Shown here: positions 43,293 to 51,815 of the stretch, piece after piece | Numbering within the stretch: the first letter of the stretch is position 1 | How the letters are laid out: every line of letters starts with the position of its first letter | NCBI RefSeq assembly: GCF_024181225.1 | Contig: NZ_CP051198.1 | Coordinates: forward strand, 1,488,001 to 1,552,000 | Length of the DNA: 64,000 bases | Direction of reading: 5' to 3' | From: Treponema sp. OMZ 787 | GTDB taxonomy: Bacteria > Spirochaetota > Spirochaetia > Treponematales > Treponemataceae | Notes under the pieces: generated by a model | The model's database searches: none | What the model was told of the DNA's origin: nothing | Seen by the model: only the letters and a program-made list of their open reading frames with translations | Position numbers and translations under genes: made by a program

Positions 43293-43751
43293 ATGAATCG
43301 GATAAAAACAAAGATTATTACGGCATCTTTATTGCTTGTAATAGTTATAGTTTTGAGTTTTACATCGGTTTTCAATAAAAAGTATGACCGGTATGTTCTT
43401 TTTTTTAAAAATTCTATAACAGGGAAGATCGATACGGAAATCCGCTATGTTCCGGTTCAAAATATAACGGAGCCGGAGGCTGCTTTTTTTGAAGAATTGA
43501 TGCTCGGACCTGTAAACCATCATTGTTATTCTTTTATTAGAGCCGGCTCCAAATTGATCTCCTGTTTTGTAAAAGACGGTATTTTATATGCAGATTTACC
43601 TGTGGTTTTTACCGAAGATATAAAACAAGAATTTGATTCAGATCAAATTAAGGCTCTTTTACAAAAAAATATATTCATAAATTGTAAGGACTTAAAAGCT
43701 GCTTATATCTTCGTTGAGGGTATGGAGATTTACGAATTATTAAAAAAATAG
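43293..43751 (+). CDS. GerMN-domain exported protein
   Basis: 152 residues. N-terminal TM/signal anchor (IITASLLLVIVIVLSFTSVF), then a GerMN domain (residues about 35-145): RYVLFFKNSITGKIDTEIRY, EAAFFEELMLGP, DGILYADLPVVF. Such domains bind envelope or peptidoglycan components. Its place 12 bases behind the amidase gene suggests a partner in wall hydrolysis. Confidence 0.8.
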   Translation: MNRIKTKIITASLLLVIVIVLSFTSVFNKKYDRYVLFFKNSITGKIDTEIRYVPVQNITEPEAAFFEELMLGPVNHHCYSFIRAGSKLISCFVKDGILYADLPVVFTEDIKQEFDSDQIKALLQKNIFINCKDLKAAYIFVEGMEIYELLKK

Positions 43752-43772
43752 CATTAAAAATCAAAAAAAGTG

Positions 43773-43800
43773 TTGACAAAATTGAATTATTACGTATACT
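43773..43800 (+). promoter_or_regulatory. Sigma70-type promoter of flaA
   Basis: TTGACA (43773-43778), 16-base spacer, TATACT (43795-43800), 45 bases before the ATG; a strong match, unlike sigma28 sites used by many flagellin genes. Confidence 0.8.
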
Positions 43801-43845
43801 TATAGTATACAGGGCATAAATTAAGTGCATAAAAGGAGTTTTTGA

Positions 43846-44895
43846 ATGAAAAAAACATTTATACTTGTGGCTATGGCATTCCTCTTAATGGGTGCTGTTG
43901 CGGTTGCTGAGGAAGCGATTATTATTGATTTCGCGCTGTTGAATGCCGATATTGTCGCAGATCCCAATGGTAAAATGACACAAAACAGAAGAACTGTTAT
44001 GGATTACGGTCAGGTAGCCGGAGCCTCTTACACAGATGAGCAAAAAGCTTTGATGAGAGCATCTTTGGCTCTTGAACAGTGGGAAGTTGATTTGAATTCT
44101 TCCTCACAAAATCCTGTTTCTGTTGATGTTTCAAGAGTTCAGGGGTCTAAAGTAAGAGATGAAGGCGATAAATTTGCCGGTCAAACACTAATGGGTGTAC
44201 GCATTTTGTTCCCTGAATGGTCACACAATGCAAGTGCAAAAATTAGGCCCGGGTTTTTAATTCCTGCTTATGAAAAAATGGCTCAAGTTGATGATCAGGG
44301 CAATTTACAGGAACCCACTGCAGAAGATAAGGCTTCCGGTAAATCAAGATTTGAAGACGGTTATGGTGTTGTTCGAAATATCGGTGTTATCAAATCTATT
44401 GCTGTAAATACCTATGGTATGAACTTCCCCCATGGACTTTATGTTCTTCTTCGAGATCAAAACAACGTAGTTAAGAGATACTTCATGGGTTATCTCTTGT
44501 TTGACGGCTGGAGAGAAATGGTATGGAGCAATCCTGCATATGTTTCACATGTAAAAGCAAGAGAATTGAGACTTTATCCTGTTTATCCTGTAGCTCTTCC
44601 TCATGTAGCTTTTGACGGCTTCTTAATTACCCGAGATGCAGCTCATGACGGCGGAGATGCTATCGCATACTTCAAAGATGTTAAGATCATCTATGACAAA
44701 GCTGTTTTGACAACTGTACGAGACTTTGCTGATGAAGATCTCTGGGGTATTCAGACAGAAAGAGAAATGAAGAGAAAGAAGATTGAAGTTGAAAGATTCG
44801 GTCAAACACAGGTTTTACGATTCCTCGAGCAGGAAAAGTTGGCTACAGAAGAAGGTTTTAAACCTTCTGAAGGTTCCGAAAAGAAACAACAATAA
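43846..44895 (+). CDS. flaA: Periplasmic flagellar filament sheath protein FlaA
   Basis: 349 residues, AAAGGAG upstream. FlaA forms the sheath around the FlaB core of the spirochaete periplasmic filament and is exported by Sec, unlike FlaB. Signal peptide MKKTFILVAMAFLLMGAVAVAE is clear. Mature sequence with VDVSRVQGSKVRDEGD, MGVRILFPEWSHNASAKIRP and VFEVKDVKI-like ITR... segments matches treponemal FlaA. It has its own promoter and a terminator at 44908, so it is monocistronic. This gene fixes the phylum as spirochaete. Confidence 0.95.
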   Translation: MKKTFILVAMAFLLMGAVAVAEEAIIIDFALLNADIVADPNGKMTQNRRTVMDYGQVAGASYTDEQKALMRASLALEQWEVDLNSSSQNPVSVDVSRVQGSKVRDEGDKFAGQTLMGVRILFPEWSHNASAKIRPGFLIPAYEKMAQVDDQGNLQEPTAEDKASGKSRFEDGYGVVRNIGVIKSIAVNTYGMNFPHGLYVLLRDQNNVVKRYFMGYLLFDGWREMVWSNPAYVSHVKARELRLYPVYPVALPHVAFDGFLITRDAAHDGGDAIAYFKDVKIIYDKAVLTTVRDFADEDLWGIQTEREMKRKKIEVERFGQTQVLRFLEQEKLATEEGFKPSEGSEKKQQ

Positions 44896-44907
44896 GTTCT
44901 AGACTTT

Positions 44908-44938
44908 AAAGCGGTCGAGACGGCTCGGCCGCTTTTAT
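44908..44938 (+). terminator. Terminator of flaA
   Basis: AAAGCGGTCGAG pairs with CTCGGCCGCTTT, followed by TTATTT. Confidence 0.85.
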
Positions 44939-44971
44939 TTGATGTCCCTGTACTAATGATTTTACCAAAAT

Positions 44972-46204
44972 ATGTTGTCTGAAGACTTGCCTTGGCTCCC
45001 TAAAAAAGAAAAATTAAGGGATATTTATACTTCTTATGTGCCTCATTTAAATATTTTGATAGTGCGCATAGAGGAGTTTCTGCGTTCTATAGTAAAAATA
45101 ACTTCTGCTCCCACATATAAAACAAGGGTTAAAAGTTTTAATAGTTATTATCTTAAACTTTTAAAATTTCCGCCTAAAAGCGATACATCGGATTTACCTG
45201 TTCTTACGGATATTTTGGGAGTGAGAATAATTTGTCCTTTTTTGCAGGACATAAATGAAGTTGAAACAATTTTACTAAAAAACTTTACAGTAATCGAAGT
45301 AGAGCGTAAGGGATCCGAAAGAACTTTTAGAGAATTCGGATACGAATCGGTTCATTTTTTACTTGAAATACCTGAAGAATTTAGAGTAGGTCTTGTTTTA
45401 CCAAAAAATTTAATTTTTGAAATCCAGCTTCGCACTATTCTTCAAGACGCTTGGGCAGAAGTTGAGCACGAACTGGTATATAAGTCGGAGTTTTCTCCAT
45501 TTGATCAACCTTTAAAAAGAAAACTTGCTTCCATAAACGCAAGTTTAAGTTTGGCCGATATTATTTTTCAGGAAATTCGCGATTATCAAAACAAGCTTAA
45601 TACCGAACTTGAAAAAAGACGCTTTGAGTTTTATTCGATGGCTGATGAGTATACAGCTCAAGTTTTGCCTGAAACTAATATTGTGCAGCATGATAGTGCA
45701 GAACATGGAGAGGAAGTAAAACTTGCCGAGACTATAGATGATTTGATTTTAGCTGCAATTGAAGCCCATAATCAAAATCTTTTTGATAAGGCTGAAAAGA
45801 TTTATACAAAAATAATTGAGCAAAATCCTAACGATATAGTTTTGTCTGTTGTTTTTAAACACAGAGGTATGGCTTATTTTGCTCAAGCTAATTATCAAGA
45901 AGCCTATTCAGATTTTTTGCAGAGCTGTAAATATAATCCTGCAAATTTTAGATCTCTATATTATGTTGGAATAGCTTTAACTCTCTTAAACAGAGATGAT
46001 GAAGCCATTGAATATTTTACAAAATCGCTTGAAATAAATAAATTTCAAGCCCATGTTTATTTTAGACGCTCTTTGTCCTATTTTAAACTGGCTTTATATC
46101 CTGAAGCAGCCAAGGACTTGGATTCTGCCTCGGATCTTGGTTTAGCTGAAGAAGATGCAAAAAAATTGCGTATAGCTATTGCAAAAAAAATTGATATGGT
46201 GTAA
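44972..46204 (+). CDS. RelA/SpoT nucleotidyltransferase-domain protein with TPR tail
   Basis: 410 residues. Residues about 20-205 form a RelA/SpoT synthetase-type domain: YKTRVKSFNSYYLKLLK, DILGVRIICPF, FGYESVHFLLE, EIQLRTILQDAWAEVEHELV and YK. These match the alarmone synthetase core, so (p)ppGpp synthesis is plausible, though not proven. Residues about 255-405 carry TPR-like repeats (LILAAIEAHNQNLFDKAEKIY, FKHRGMAYFAQANYQEAYSD). No HD hydrolase or TGS domain. Small alarmone synthetases usually lack TPRs, so this fusion is worth noting. Confidence 0.85.
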   Translation: MLSEDLPWLPKKEKLRDIYTSYVPHLNILIVRIEEFLRSIVKITSAPTYKTRVKSFNSYYLKLLKFPPKSDTSDLPVLTDILGVRIICPFLQDINEVETILLKNFTVIEVERKGSERTFREFGYESVHFLLEIPEEFRVGLVLPKNLIFEIQLRTILQDAWAEVEHELVYKSEFSPFDQPLKRKLASINASLSLADIIFQEIRDYQNKLNTELEKRRFEFYSMADEYTAQVLPETNIVQHDSAEHGEEVKLAETIDDLILAAIEAHNQNLFDKAEKIYTKIIEQNPNDIVLSVVFKHRGMAYFAQANYQEAYSDFLQSCKYNPANFRSLYYVGIALTLLNRDDEAIEYFTKSLEINKFQAHVYFRRSLSYFKLALYPEAAKDLDSASDLGLAEEDAKKLRIAIAKKIDMV

Positions 46205-46270
46205 TCTAAGCGGCTGTATTATGTCATATACAATAACTATAGTTTTAAATTAATTACGGAGGTACCTTAA

Positions 46271-46540
46271 ATGAAAAATCGATCTGCGATTAAAAGACAT
46301 AACCAGAGTGAAGTTCGCCGAATGCGAAACCGCTCTGCAAAGAGTGAAGTACGTACGACAGCTCGAAAGTATACTGAGGCTGTTCATGCAGCTAATGCGG
46401 AAAGTGCCGCTGCCTTACTTCGAGAGCTCTCAAGTCAGCTTGATTCTGCAGCACGAAAAGGAATTTTGACAAAAAATTCTGCAGCAAGAAAAAAGTCAAG
46501 AATGCAGCTTTTGTACAATGCTTCATTTGCAGCAAAATAA
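46271..46540 (+). CDS. rpsT: 30S ribosomal protein S20
   Basis: 89 residues, the family's length, ATG behind GGAGG. MKNRSAIKRHNQSEVRRMRN and the C-terminal KNSAARKKSRM are typical S20. Starts the conserved treponemal order S20-HU-lnt. Confidence 0.96.
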   Translation: MKNRSAIKRHNQSEVRRMRNRSAKSEVRTTARKYTEAVHAANAESAAALLRELSSQLDSAARKGILTKNSAARKKSRMQLLYNASFAAK

Positions 46541-46552
46541 GAATGAAGAAAA

Positions 46553-46591
46553 AACCGCAAAACCGATTTGGGATTGCGGTATTTTTTTATA
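46553..46591 (+). terminator. Terminator after rpsT
   Basis: ACCGCAA ... TTGCGGT with a T-run; it lies just before the HU gene. Confidence 0.8.
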
Positions 46592-46600
46592 TTTTACAAA

Positions 46601-46927
46601 ATGAAAAAAAAACATTCCAAAATAGACATAATAGATTCCGTTTATCGAAACAATCCTCAATATCAGCTTAAGCAGATTAATTCTATAGCAAATCTGTTTT
46701 TAGATGAACTTTCTAAGCTTTTAAAGCAGGGAATTCCTGTAGAAATACGGGGTTTGGGGTCCTTTGATTTTACTGTTCTGCACGGGAAAAAAAATGCACG
46801 CAACCCTAAAACCGGAGAATCTGTTTTGACTTCCGATAGGTGTAAGATAAGATTTAAGCCGGGAAAGGAACTAAAAGATTCTTTGAGTAAAATAGAAGTT
46901 AAAGAGTTTTCAGGTAATGAAAAATAA
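46601..46927 (+). CDS. HU/IHF-family DNA-binding protein
   Basis: About 108 residues from ATG 46601 (KKKHSKIDIIDSVYRN); the longer frame to 46568 runs through the terminator. Chromosome-compacting protein. Dimer core with IEIRGLGSFDF-like VEIRGLGSFDFT and the DNA-binding arm KKNARNPKTGES are the family signature. C-terminal extension of about 15 residues overlaps lnt by 11 bases. Confidence 0.92.
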   Translation: MKKKHSKIDIIDSVYRNNPQYQLKQINSIANLFLDELSKLLKQGIPVEIRGLGSFDFTVLHGKKNARNPKTGESVLTSDRCKIRFKPGKELKDSLSKIEVKEFSGNEK

Positions 46928-48557
46928 ATTGATGCTTTTTTCTTTAAACCTTTTACTTGCGGTTTTGGGTTCTGTTTTTTTTGCCTTATCTCATCCGAAT
47001 TATTTTAACTTAAACGGTTTACAGATTTTGGCTTATGCAGCTCTTATTCCTTTTTTTGTATTGATTAAAAGAACTGATCTTAAATTTTCATTTTTATGGG
47101 GAGCCTTTTCAGGAGCTTTATTCTACTTTTTGTTTAATTTTTGGATAATATTTTTTCATCCGATTGCTATTTATATAATAATTGCAAAATATTGTGTTAT
47201 TTATTCGCTATTATTTTTTGTTTTAAAAATAATCGATTCTTATATGTGTAAAAATGCCTTTGTTTTTCAAGCCGTAGCTTGGGTTGCTTTTGAATATTTG
47301 AATACTCTAGGCTTTTTAGGTTATCCTTACGGTATAATAGGATATACGCAATGGAATTTTCCTGTTTTAATTAGAGCATCTTCAATATTCGGAGTGTGGG
47401 GGATTTCTTTTTTACTGGTTTTCTTTTCCTCTTGCATGGCCTCTTTCCTTTTTGATTTTTATAAAGAAAAAAACATAAAAAATGTTTATAAAAGATATAA
47501 ATTGCCTATGATGATTTGGATAGGTGTTTTTTTTGCTTTTATTTTTTATGGAACATTTACAAAGATAGAATTTTCAGGAAACTCAAAGGTAAAAATAGCC
47601 CTTGTGCAGCCTAATCATGATCCTTGGATTGGAAATTTTGAAGTTTATAAAAATAATTATGAAAATCTTAAATCCTTATCGGAAAAGGCTATCAAAGAGA
47701 ATCCTGATCTTGATTTGGTAGTTTGGCCTGAAACAGCCTTTATTCCCAGAATAAGATGGCACTATAAATATTCGTCATCTTCTAATCCTTCTTCCGGTTT
47801 GGTCAGAGAGCTTCTTAATTTTTTAAATGAACAAAGAGTTCCTTTTTTGATAGGGAATGATGACGGAGAGATTAGTGAAAATCTTATGGATTCGGAAAAT
47901 ATAGATGCAGGTAGAATAGATTATAATGCCGCTTTGCTATTTATACCGGGGGAGAATGTTTTACCTCCTTCTCCTCAAATTTACCGAAAAATGCACTTAG
48001 TTCCGTTTACCGAACATTTTCCTTATCAAAAAATTTTTCCTCAAGTTTACGAATTTTTAAAAGAAAACGATACTCATTTTTGGGAAAAAGGAAAAGAATC
48101 AAACCTGCTTGAGTTTAATAATTTAAAAATAGGAACACCCATTTGCTTTGAAGATACCTTCGGTTATATTTCGAGTATTTTTTCAAAAAAAGGTGCCGAT
48201 ATAATTATAAATCTAACAAACGATGCTTGGGCTCAAAGTGCCGTAAGTCAGTATCAGCATTTATCTATGGCTGTTTTTCGCGCTGTTGAAAACCGTCTTC
48301 CTCTGTTAAGATCTACAAGTTCGGGGCAGACAGCCTTTATCGATCAAAACGGAAATATTCAAAAAATGCTTCAGCCATTTATCAAGGACAATTTAATTGC
48401 TGATGTAACCTTATTGACAAAAGGATATAAAACCGTTTACTCTTATTTGGGCGATTTTTTTGGAATACTTTGCATAATAGTTTTAGTTTTTAATTTGTGC
48501 TTTATCATAATCAATAAATTTATTAAAAAAGATCGGAGGTCAAATGAAACGGAATAA
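46917..48557 (+). CDS. lnt: Apolipoprotein N-acyltransferase
   Basis: 546 residues. Adds the third acyl chain to the N-terminal Cys of lipoproteins in the inner membrane, relevant to the many lipoproteins here. About seven TM segments, then a nitrilase-type domain with the triad: Glu in VWPETAF, Lys in KMHLVPFTEHFPY, Cys in GTPICFEDTF. A C-terminal TM follows. Overlaps HU and the bactofilin gene, forming an operon. Confidence 0.95.
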   Translation: MKNKLMLFSLNLLLAVLGSVFFALSHPNYFNLNGLQILAYAALIPFFVLIKRTDLKFSFLWGAFSGALFYFLFNFWIIFFHPIAIYIIIAKYCVIYSLLFFVLKIIDSYMCKNAFVFQAVAWVAFEYLNTLGFLGYPYGIIGYTQWNFPVLIRASSIFGVWGISFLLVFFSSCMASFLFDFYKEKNIKNVYKRYKLPMMIWIGVFFAFIFYGTFTKIEFSGNSKVKIALVQPNHDPWIGNFEVYKNNYENLKSLSEKAIKENPDLDLVVWPETAFIPRIRWHYKYSSSSNPSSGLVRELLNFLNEQRVPFLIGNDDGEISENLMDSENIDAGRIDYNAALLFIPGENVLPPSPQIYRKMHLVPFTEHFPYQKIFPQVYEFLKENDTHFWEKGKESNLLEFNNLKIGTPICFEDTFGYISSIFSKKGADIIINLTNDAWAQSAVSQYQHLSMAVFRAVENRLPLLRSTSSGQTAFIDQNGNIQKMLQPFIKDNLIADVTLLTKGYKTVYSYLGDFFGILCIIVLVFNLCFIIINKFIKKDRRSNETE

Positions 48558-48960
48558 TAAATATAAGGAAAAGAATGTTACGGTTTTAGGGAAGGAAACC
48601 GTTTTTGACGGGGTAATGAAATTCTCCGAAACCTTACAGATTGAAGGAAAATTTATCGGAGCCATTGATTCTCAAGGCTCATTGTATATTTCAAAAAATG
48701 CAGACTGTAGAGTTCAGTATGTTAAGGCTGCTTCGATAGTTGTTGAAGGAGCTGTTGTGGGTTCACTATCTGCCGCCGATAAAGTCGATTTAAAGTCAGG
48801 ATGTTCCGTTAAGGGAAATATTACTGCAGGCCGTCTTAGGATAGCCGATAAGGTTTCGTTTGAAGGTTCTGTGAGAATGATTAAAAATAATAGCTTCCCC
48901 GAAAAAAACTTTTTTTCTATAAAGTCGGATCAGCTTAAAGAACAGCTTAGTCGTGAATAA
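48544..48960 (+). CDS. Bactofilin (polymer-forming cytoskeletal protein)
   Basis: 138 residues, ATG inside the end of lnt behind GGAGG. Right-handed beta-helix from about residue 12 to 115: VTVLGKETVFDGVMKFSETL, IEGKFIGAIDSQG, KADCRVQY-like, VEGAVVGSLSAADKV, SGCSVKGNITAG. Bactofilins polymerise without nucleotide at the membrane and shape the cell; a helical cell such as a treponeme is a natural context. Confidence 0.92.
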   Translation: MKRNNKYKEKNVTVLGKETVFDGVMKFSETLQIEGKFIGAIDSQGSLYISKNADCRVQYVKAASIVVEGAVVGSLSAADKVDLKSGCSVKGNITAGRLRIADKVSFEGSVRMIKNNSFPEKNFFSIKSDQLKEQLSRE

Positions 48961-48981
48961 TGCTTTTTTTAGGATGCTTAA

Positions 48982-49578
48982 ATGATTGATTTTGAGCTTA
49001 TAAAAAAAGTTTTTTTGCTTCTAAAAGAAAGGAACATTAAGCTTATAACTGCCGAATCTTTAACCGGAGGCTTGATAGCTTCAGAGTTTACAAAGATACC
49101 CGGGAGTTCAGAGGTGCTTTGGGGCGGATATGTTGTATATACACCGCAAGCAAAAATTTCGCTTTTAGGCATAGAGCCTAAGTTAATAAAAACATTCGGT
49201 GTAATAAGTCCGCAAACCGTAGAAGCTATGGCTTTCGGGGCCGTTAAAAATTTTTTTGATGCTTCTTTTACTTCTGAACCTGTAGTTGCTATTGCCGTAA
49301 GTGGGGCAGCAGGGCCTTCAAGCCTTGAAGGTCATCCTGCCGGAACAGTATGTGTTTCTGCCGCTTTTTTTTATTGGAAAACTTTCGATTCGGAAAAATT
49401 AAATTATTCACAAGTTTTAAAAAAAGAAGACCTTGTTTTTAAAACTAATACTTATGTGTTTTCAGGTTCAAGAGATGAGGTAAGAGAGCAAACATTAAAT
49501 AAAGCTTTTTTGCATATTCTCTCCTTAATTGAAAGAACGGCAGTCCCGGTTGGGAACTGCCGTAATTTTAAGTGTTGA
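48982..49578 (+). CDS. cinA: CinA C-terminal domain protein (nicotinamide-nucleotide amidohydrolase type)
   Basis: 198 residues, longer than the usual 160. Only the C-terminal CinA/PncC domain is present: LITAESLTGGLIASEF, GSSEVLWGGYVVYTPQAKI, VSGAAGPSSLEGHPAGTVCV. Such enzymes deamidate nicotinamide mononucleotide for NAD recycling. The last 14 codons overlap a terminator-like hairpin (49537-49570), so the C-terminal tail may be accidental. Confidence 0.9.
   Translation: MIDFELIKKVFLLLKERNIKLITAESLTGGLIASEFTKIPGSSEVLWGGYVVYTPQAKISLLGIEPKLIKTFGVISPQTVEAMAFGAVKNFFDASFTSEPVVAIAVSGAAGPSSLEGHPAGTVCVSAAFFYWKTFDSEKLNYSQVLKKEDLVFKTNTYVFSGSRDEVREQTLNKAFLHILSLIERTAVPVGNCRNFKC
49537..49570 (+). terminator. 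Terminator inside the end of cinA
   Basis: ACGGCAGT CC and GG ACTGCCGT form a stem with a T-rich flank (TAATTTTA), within the last codons of cinA. Confidence 0.7.
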
Positions 49579-49626
49579 ACCTAAATTAATATATAAACTG
49601 TTTTTCTTAAGACTCCTCCAAATCTT

Positions 49627-50565
49627 TTATTCATATGGGATAACTTCGGTTCTCCACAAAATCATAAAATGAATAGCTGTGTCCTCGTACTTTGTTCCCT
49701 TGTAAACATCCAATATTGTAATCTTAACATCTTCTTGTTCCGGTAAAAAGCTTATATCGATAGTTTGAGGATGGGGCGTATCCTTTACGGTGAATTCTTT
49801 TTTCCTGCCGCTTTTAACACCTTCAACCAATATTTTTTTGATTCTTCCGTTTTCATCATAAAGCTTAGGGTTTGAAGCTGAAATATAGCCGTTCATTAAG
49901 AGTATGTATTTATCATCACTATTATCCCATGTTTTTATAACAAAGGACTCTCCTATACCCCAGCCGTCTACTCCTTCTACCCAAGGAGTGTCTTGATTCA
50001 TATCACATAGGTTGTCTATCTTGTACTCTCTTTTTCCTGTTTTTGTTTCTTCGACAAGATGTGAACTTACATTTTCATAATAAAAGTAAGGTGTTTCTCC
50101 GGTCCCTCCTGTGGGAAATCTTGTAAAAAAGTCTGATGCATTTTTTCCCTTGAGTGCGGGTAACATACCTAGGCCTATGACAGCATCCTTGTCTTCTCTC
50201 CAAGCTTTTTTTGCCAAGCCCGTTAAAAGCATGAACTTATTGCCTAAGTACTCTTTTGATTTGGGATCAAGATTTGAATATAGGTCTTCAGGCATATCCG
50301 CATCCAATTCGAATAGTGGAAAGCGTCCTACGTACTTTTTTTTGTACGTGTAGATTTTTTTTATTTCTTCCTCTTTTGCATTATACCAGCTTATCTCGAC
50401 TTTATTTCCTTTTTGGAATTCGATAAAATAAGCAAGAGGTGGTCCATCGCCATAGCTAAATCCCGTTAAATCAAAGTTTTGCCCTATTGCAAAACTGCCC
50501 ATAATTAAAAAAAGACACAAAAGTGAACTTTTTTTTAATAAACCGATCTTTCTTTTTAAAAACAT
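49627..50565 (-). CDS. Exported protein with NADase-type glycan-binding domain
   Basis: 312 residues, signal peptide KKSSLLCLFLIMGSFAIGQ. The C-terminal part (about residues 170-310) matches by eye the NADase-type glycan-binding, discoidin-like domain: DNLCDMNQDTPWVEGVDGWG, GYISASNPKLYDENGRIKKI, VYKGTKYEDTAIHF. It should bind glycans at the surface or in the periplasm. Last of a four-gene minus-strand locus; its first about 25 codons are nearly identical in DNA to those of the gene at 51726. Confidence 0.75.
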   Translation of the reverse strand: MFLKRKIGLLKKSSLLCLFLIMGSFAIGQNFDLTGFSYGDGPPLAYFIEFQKGNKVEISWYNAKEEEIKKIYTYKKKYVGRFPLFELDADMPEDLYSNLDPKSKEYLGNKFMLLTGLAKKAWREDKDAVIGLGMLPALKGKNASDFFTRFPTGGTGETPYFYYENVSSHLVEETKTGKREYKIDNLCDMNQDTPWVEGVDGWGIGESFVIKTWDNSDDKYILLMNGYISASNPKLYDENGRIKKILVEGVKSGRKKEFTVKDTPHPQTIDISFLPEQEDVKITILDVYKGTKYEDTAIHFMILWRTEVIPYE

Positions 50566-50577
50566 TTTCTTTTCTCC

Positions 50578-51120
50578 TTACTGTTTTATATGGCTATAAA
50601 AAAGACCTATAATCTCACCATTTTTCTTATCGGGAGGAAGCCAAATATCAAGTTGTGTATTGCCGGTATTTTTATTAAAAAATTTGACTATTATAGAAAT
50701 ATTATTTTTTGAATCTTCTTCAACGGTAAAGTCAAATTTCTTCTTCTCAAGTTTTTTAATAATTTGGGAATATGTGTTACCTCTTTCGATAATAAGCCCT
50801 TTTACATCAACTCTATGAAAAATCTCGAAATTAATACCTATATGTTCAAAAATACCGTCATTGCTTAGTGTAATTATAAATCCATCATCTTCATACATAA
50901 TATTGAATCTTCCGGGTGTATGTTTATAAAATGTCGGCTTACCGAATTTCTTTTCAATATCTTCTTTCGTAAGTGGTGAATCAAATTTAAGTTTCTTTCC
51001 ACATACTATGATGGGGCCGTCACTGATTTTAACTTCACTAATATCATTGGAATATATTTGTACTAAAAAAATACAAAACAAAACACAAATAAAAATATTT
51101 TTTTTACTTTTTAAAAACAT
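50578..51120 (-). CDS. Exported protein, unknown family, paralogous to its upstream neighbour
   Basis: 180 residues with signal peptide (MFLKSKKNIFICVLFCIFLVQIYS). Mature part beta-rich with conserved pattern shared with the next upstream gene: GKKLKFDSPLTKEDIEKKFG, a middle strand, and GNTYSQIIKKLEKKKF. Together they look like a duplicated family of periplasmic proteins. No named domain recognised. Second-to-last gene of the locus. Confidence 0.7.
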   Translation of the reverse strand: MFLKSKKNIFICVLFCIFLVQIYSNDISEVKISDGPIIVCGKKLKFDSPLTKEDIEKKFGKPTFYKHTPGRFNIMYEDDGFIITLSNDGIFEHIGINFEIFHRVDVKGLIIERGNTYSQIIKKLEKKKFDFTVEEDSKNNISIIVKFFNKNTGNTQLDIWLPPDKKNGEIIGLFYSHIKQ

Positions 51121-51150
51121 TTCTTTTTCTCCTTATAATGAATCCCATTG

Positions 51151-51726
51151 TTATTCATGAATAATATCCATATACAGTACTGCAGCAAGCAGTACCTGCT
51201 GCTTTTCATATTGTGAGCATACAATTGCTACATTTACTTTTCCGAATTTTTTGCTGATAAATTCCATATCTATTATGGGATTAGTGCCTTCTTGTTCATA
51301 AAGATTGTATGTAATTTTGAGAGCCTTTATTTTTTTTTGAATACTTTCATATGTATCACTCAGTTGTATTTTTAAATCATATATTATAATCGGATCTTTA
51401 TCATCTTTCATCATAAAGAATTCAAGCCCGCAAAAATAATTCTGACGGTCAAGTGAGAATACCAATCCTTCATCACTATAAATAACTTCAATAAGTTTTG
51501 CTTTATCTGCAACTTCGTAAGCTTTACCTACTTTTTCTTGCAATTCTTGAGGTGTATATTTTTTCCCCTGAATGAACTTTTGATTTCTAAAGATAAATGG
51601 GTCATCATTGACGATAAATTTTGCTTTTTCTGCAGCATTAAGAGTTGCTGCAAAACTGCCCATAATTAAAAAAAGACATAAAAATAAAACTTTTTTTAAT
51701 AAACCAATCTTACTTTTTAAAAACAT
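51151..51726 (-). CDS. Exported protein, unknown family, candidate immunity partner
   Basis: 191 residues, signal peptide KKVLFLCLFLIMGSFAATLNA. Same pattern as the gene at 51120 (PFIFRNQKFIQGKKYTPQEL, LSDTYESIQKKIKAL), so the two are paralogs. It lies directly downstream of the repeat/peptidase protein, separated by a hairpin, in the immunity position. Function is inferred from layout only. Confidence 0.7.
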   Translation of the reverse strand: MFLKSKIGLLKKVLFLCLFLIMGSFAATLNAAEKAKFIVNDDPFIFRNQKFIQGKKYTPQELQEKVGKAYEVADKAKLIEVIYSDEGLVFSLDRQNYFCGLEFFMMKDDKDPIIIYDLKIQLSDTYESIQKKIKALKITYNLYEQEGTNPIIDMEFISKKFGKVNVAIVCSQYEKQQVLLAAVLYMDIIHE

Positions 51727-51767
51727 TTTTTTCTCTCCTTATTAAAAGTTTTTAATTAATTTTTAAG

Positions 51768-51795
51768 CCGGACAAGACCTTTAAGACCTGTCCGG
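51768..51795 (-). terminator. Hairpin between the repeat protein and its downstream genes
   Basis: CCGGACA and TGTCCGG enclose a 14-base loop; the T-tract is weak, so it may attenuate rather than end transcription. Confidence 0.45.
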
Positions 51796-51815
51796 AATTG
51801 TCTTAATAAAATATT

